DNA of 5,868 nucleotides from NCBI GenBank assembly GCA_900290315.1, contig OKRF01000057.1, forward strand, positions 1-5,868. The letters run 5' to 3'. Both the position numbers and the translations under genes were made by a program. The notes below the pieces were generated by a model, which searched no databases, was not told where the DNA came from, and worked only from the letters and a program-made list of their open reading frames with translations. This DNA is from Candidatus Sulfopaludibacter sp. SbA3. Lineage in GTDB: Bacteria > Acidobacteriota > Terriglobia > Bryobacterales > Bryobacteraceae. Below are positions 5,806 through 5,868 of this stretch, piece by piece (the first letter of the stretch is position 1; each line of letters begins with the position of its first letter).

Positions 5806-5868
5806 ATGAAGTACGCAATCGCGATTCTATTCGCCGGCGCCGCTTGGGCCCAACAGTACGAAGTGGGA
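5806..5868 (+). CDS. 5' end of an exported protein, probably outer-membrane; truncated by window end
   Basis: ATG at 5806 begins six bases after the receptor stop. GGGAAG at 5791-5796 serves as ribosome site and overlaps the last receptor codons, suggesting co-transcription and possibly translational coupling. The 21 visible codons read MKYAIAILFAGAAWA then QQYEVG: one lysine, a hydrophobic core and an A-x-A site, giving a signal peptide probably cut after residue 15. The mature start QQYEVG recalls small outer-membrane beta-barrel proteins found in Acidobacteria, but too little is present to assign a family. It is too short to appear in a length-filtered ORF list. Confidence 0.65.
   Translation, partial: MKYAIAILFAGAAWAQQYEVG

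Overview
The window looks like an accessory stretch of a G+C-rich Gram-negative chromosome, most likely an acidobacterium of the Bryobacterales/Solibacter type. The basis is a large outer-membrane receptor with the carboxypeptidase-regulatory / plug / barrel layout that is greatly expanded in that phylum, followed at once by a second exported protein. This is recognition of sequence style, not a database match.

Layout. Positions 1-338 hold the 3' end of a gene that is legible only with two opposite one-base frame changes; its C-terminal half resembles thioredoxin-like proteins I associate with Acidobacteria. Facing it on the minus strand, with stop codons one base apart, is a small two-helix membrane protein (340-633). 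It has a good sigma70-type promoter at 807-834, whose -10 box is flanked by a 7-bp direct repeat, and possibly a 17-codon leader ORF that overlaps its start as ATGA. Positions 851-1115 are a divergent intergenic region with a candidate promoter for the next gene.

Positions 1116-3143 encode the most notable intact protein: a GT4 glycosyltransferase fused to a complete YdjC/ChbG/HpnK-type carbohydrate deacetylase. One polypeptide could therefore attach an N-acetylated sugar and then deacetylate it. Three bases after its stop begins a 65-bp imperfect inverted repeat (two mirror-image GC-rich hairpins), followed by a third hairpin.

Positions 3321-5799 encode an Oar-like TonB-dependent receptor of about 825 residues, broken by one extra base near 4496-4505. 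Six bases later a signal-peptide-bearing ORF (from 5806) runs off the window end and is probably co-transcribed.

Three single-base frame changes lie in two genes whose protein sequence is otherwise well preserved. This makes sequencing or assembly error a serious alternative to real gene decay. No RNA genes, CRISPR arrays or insertion sequences were seen.
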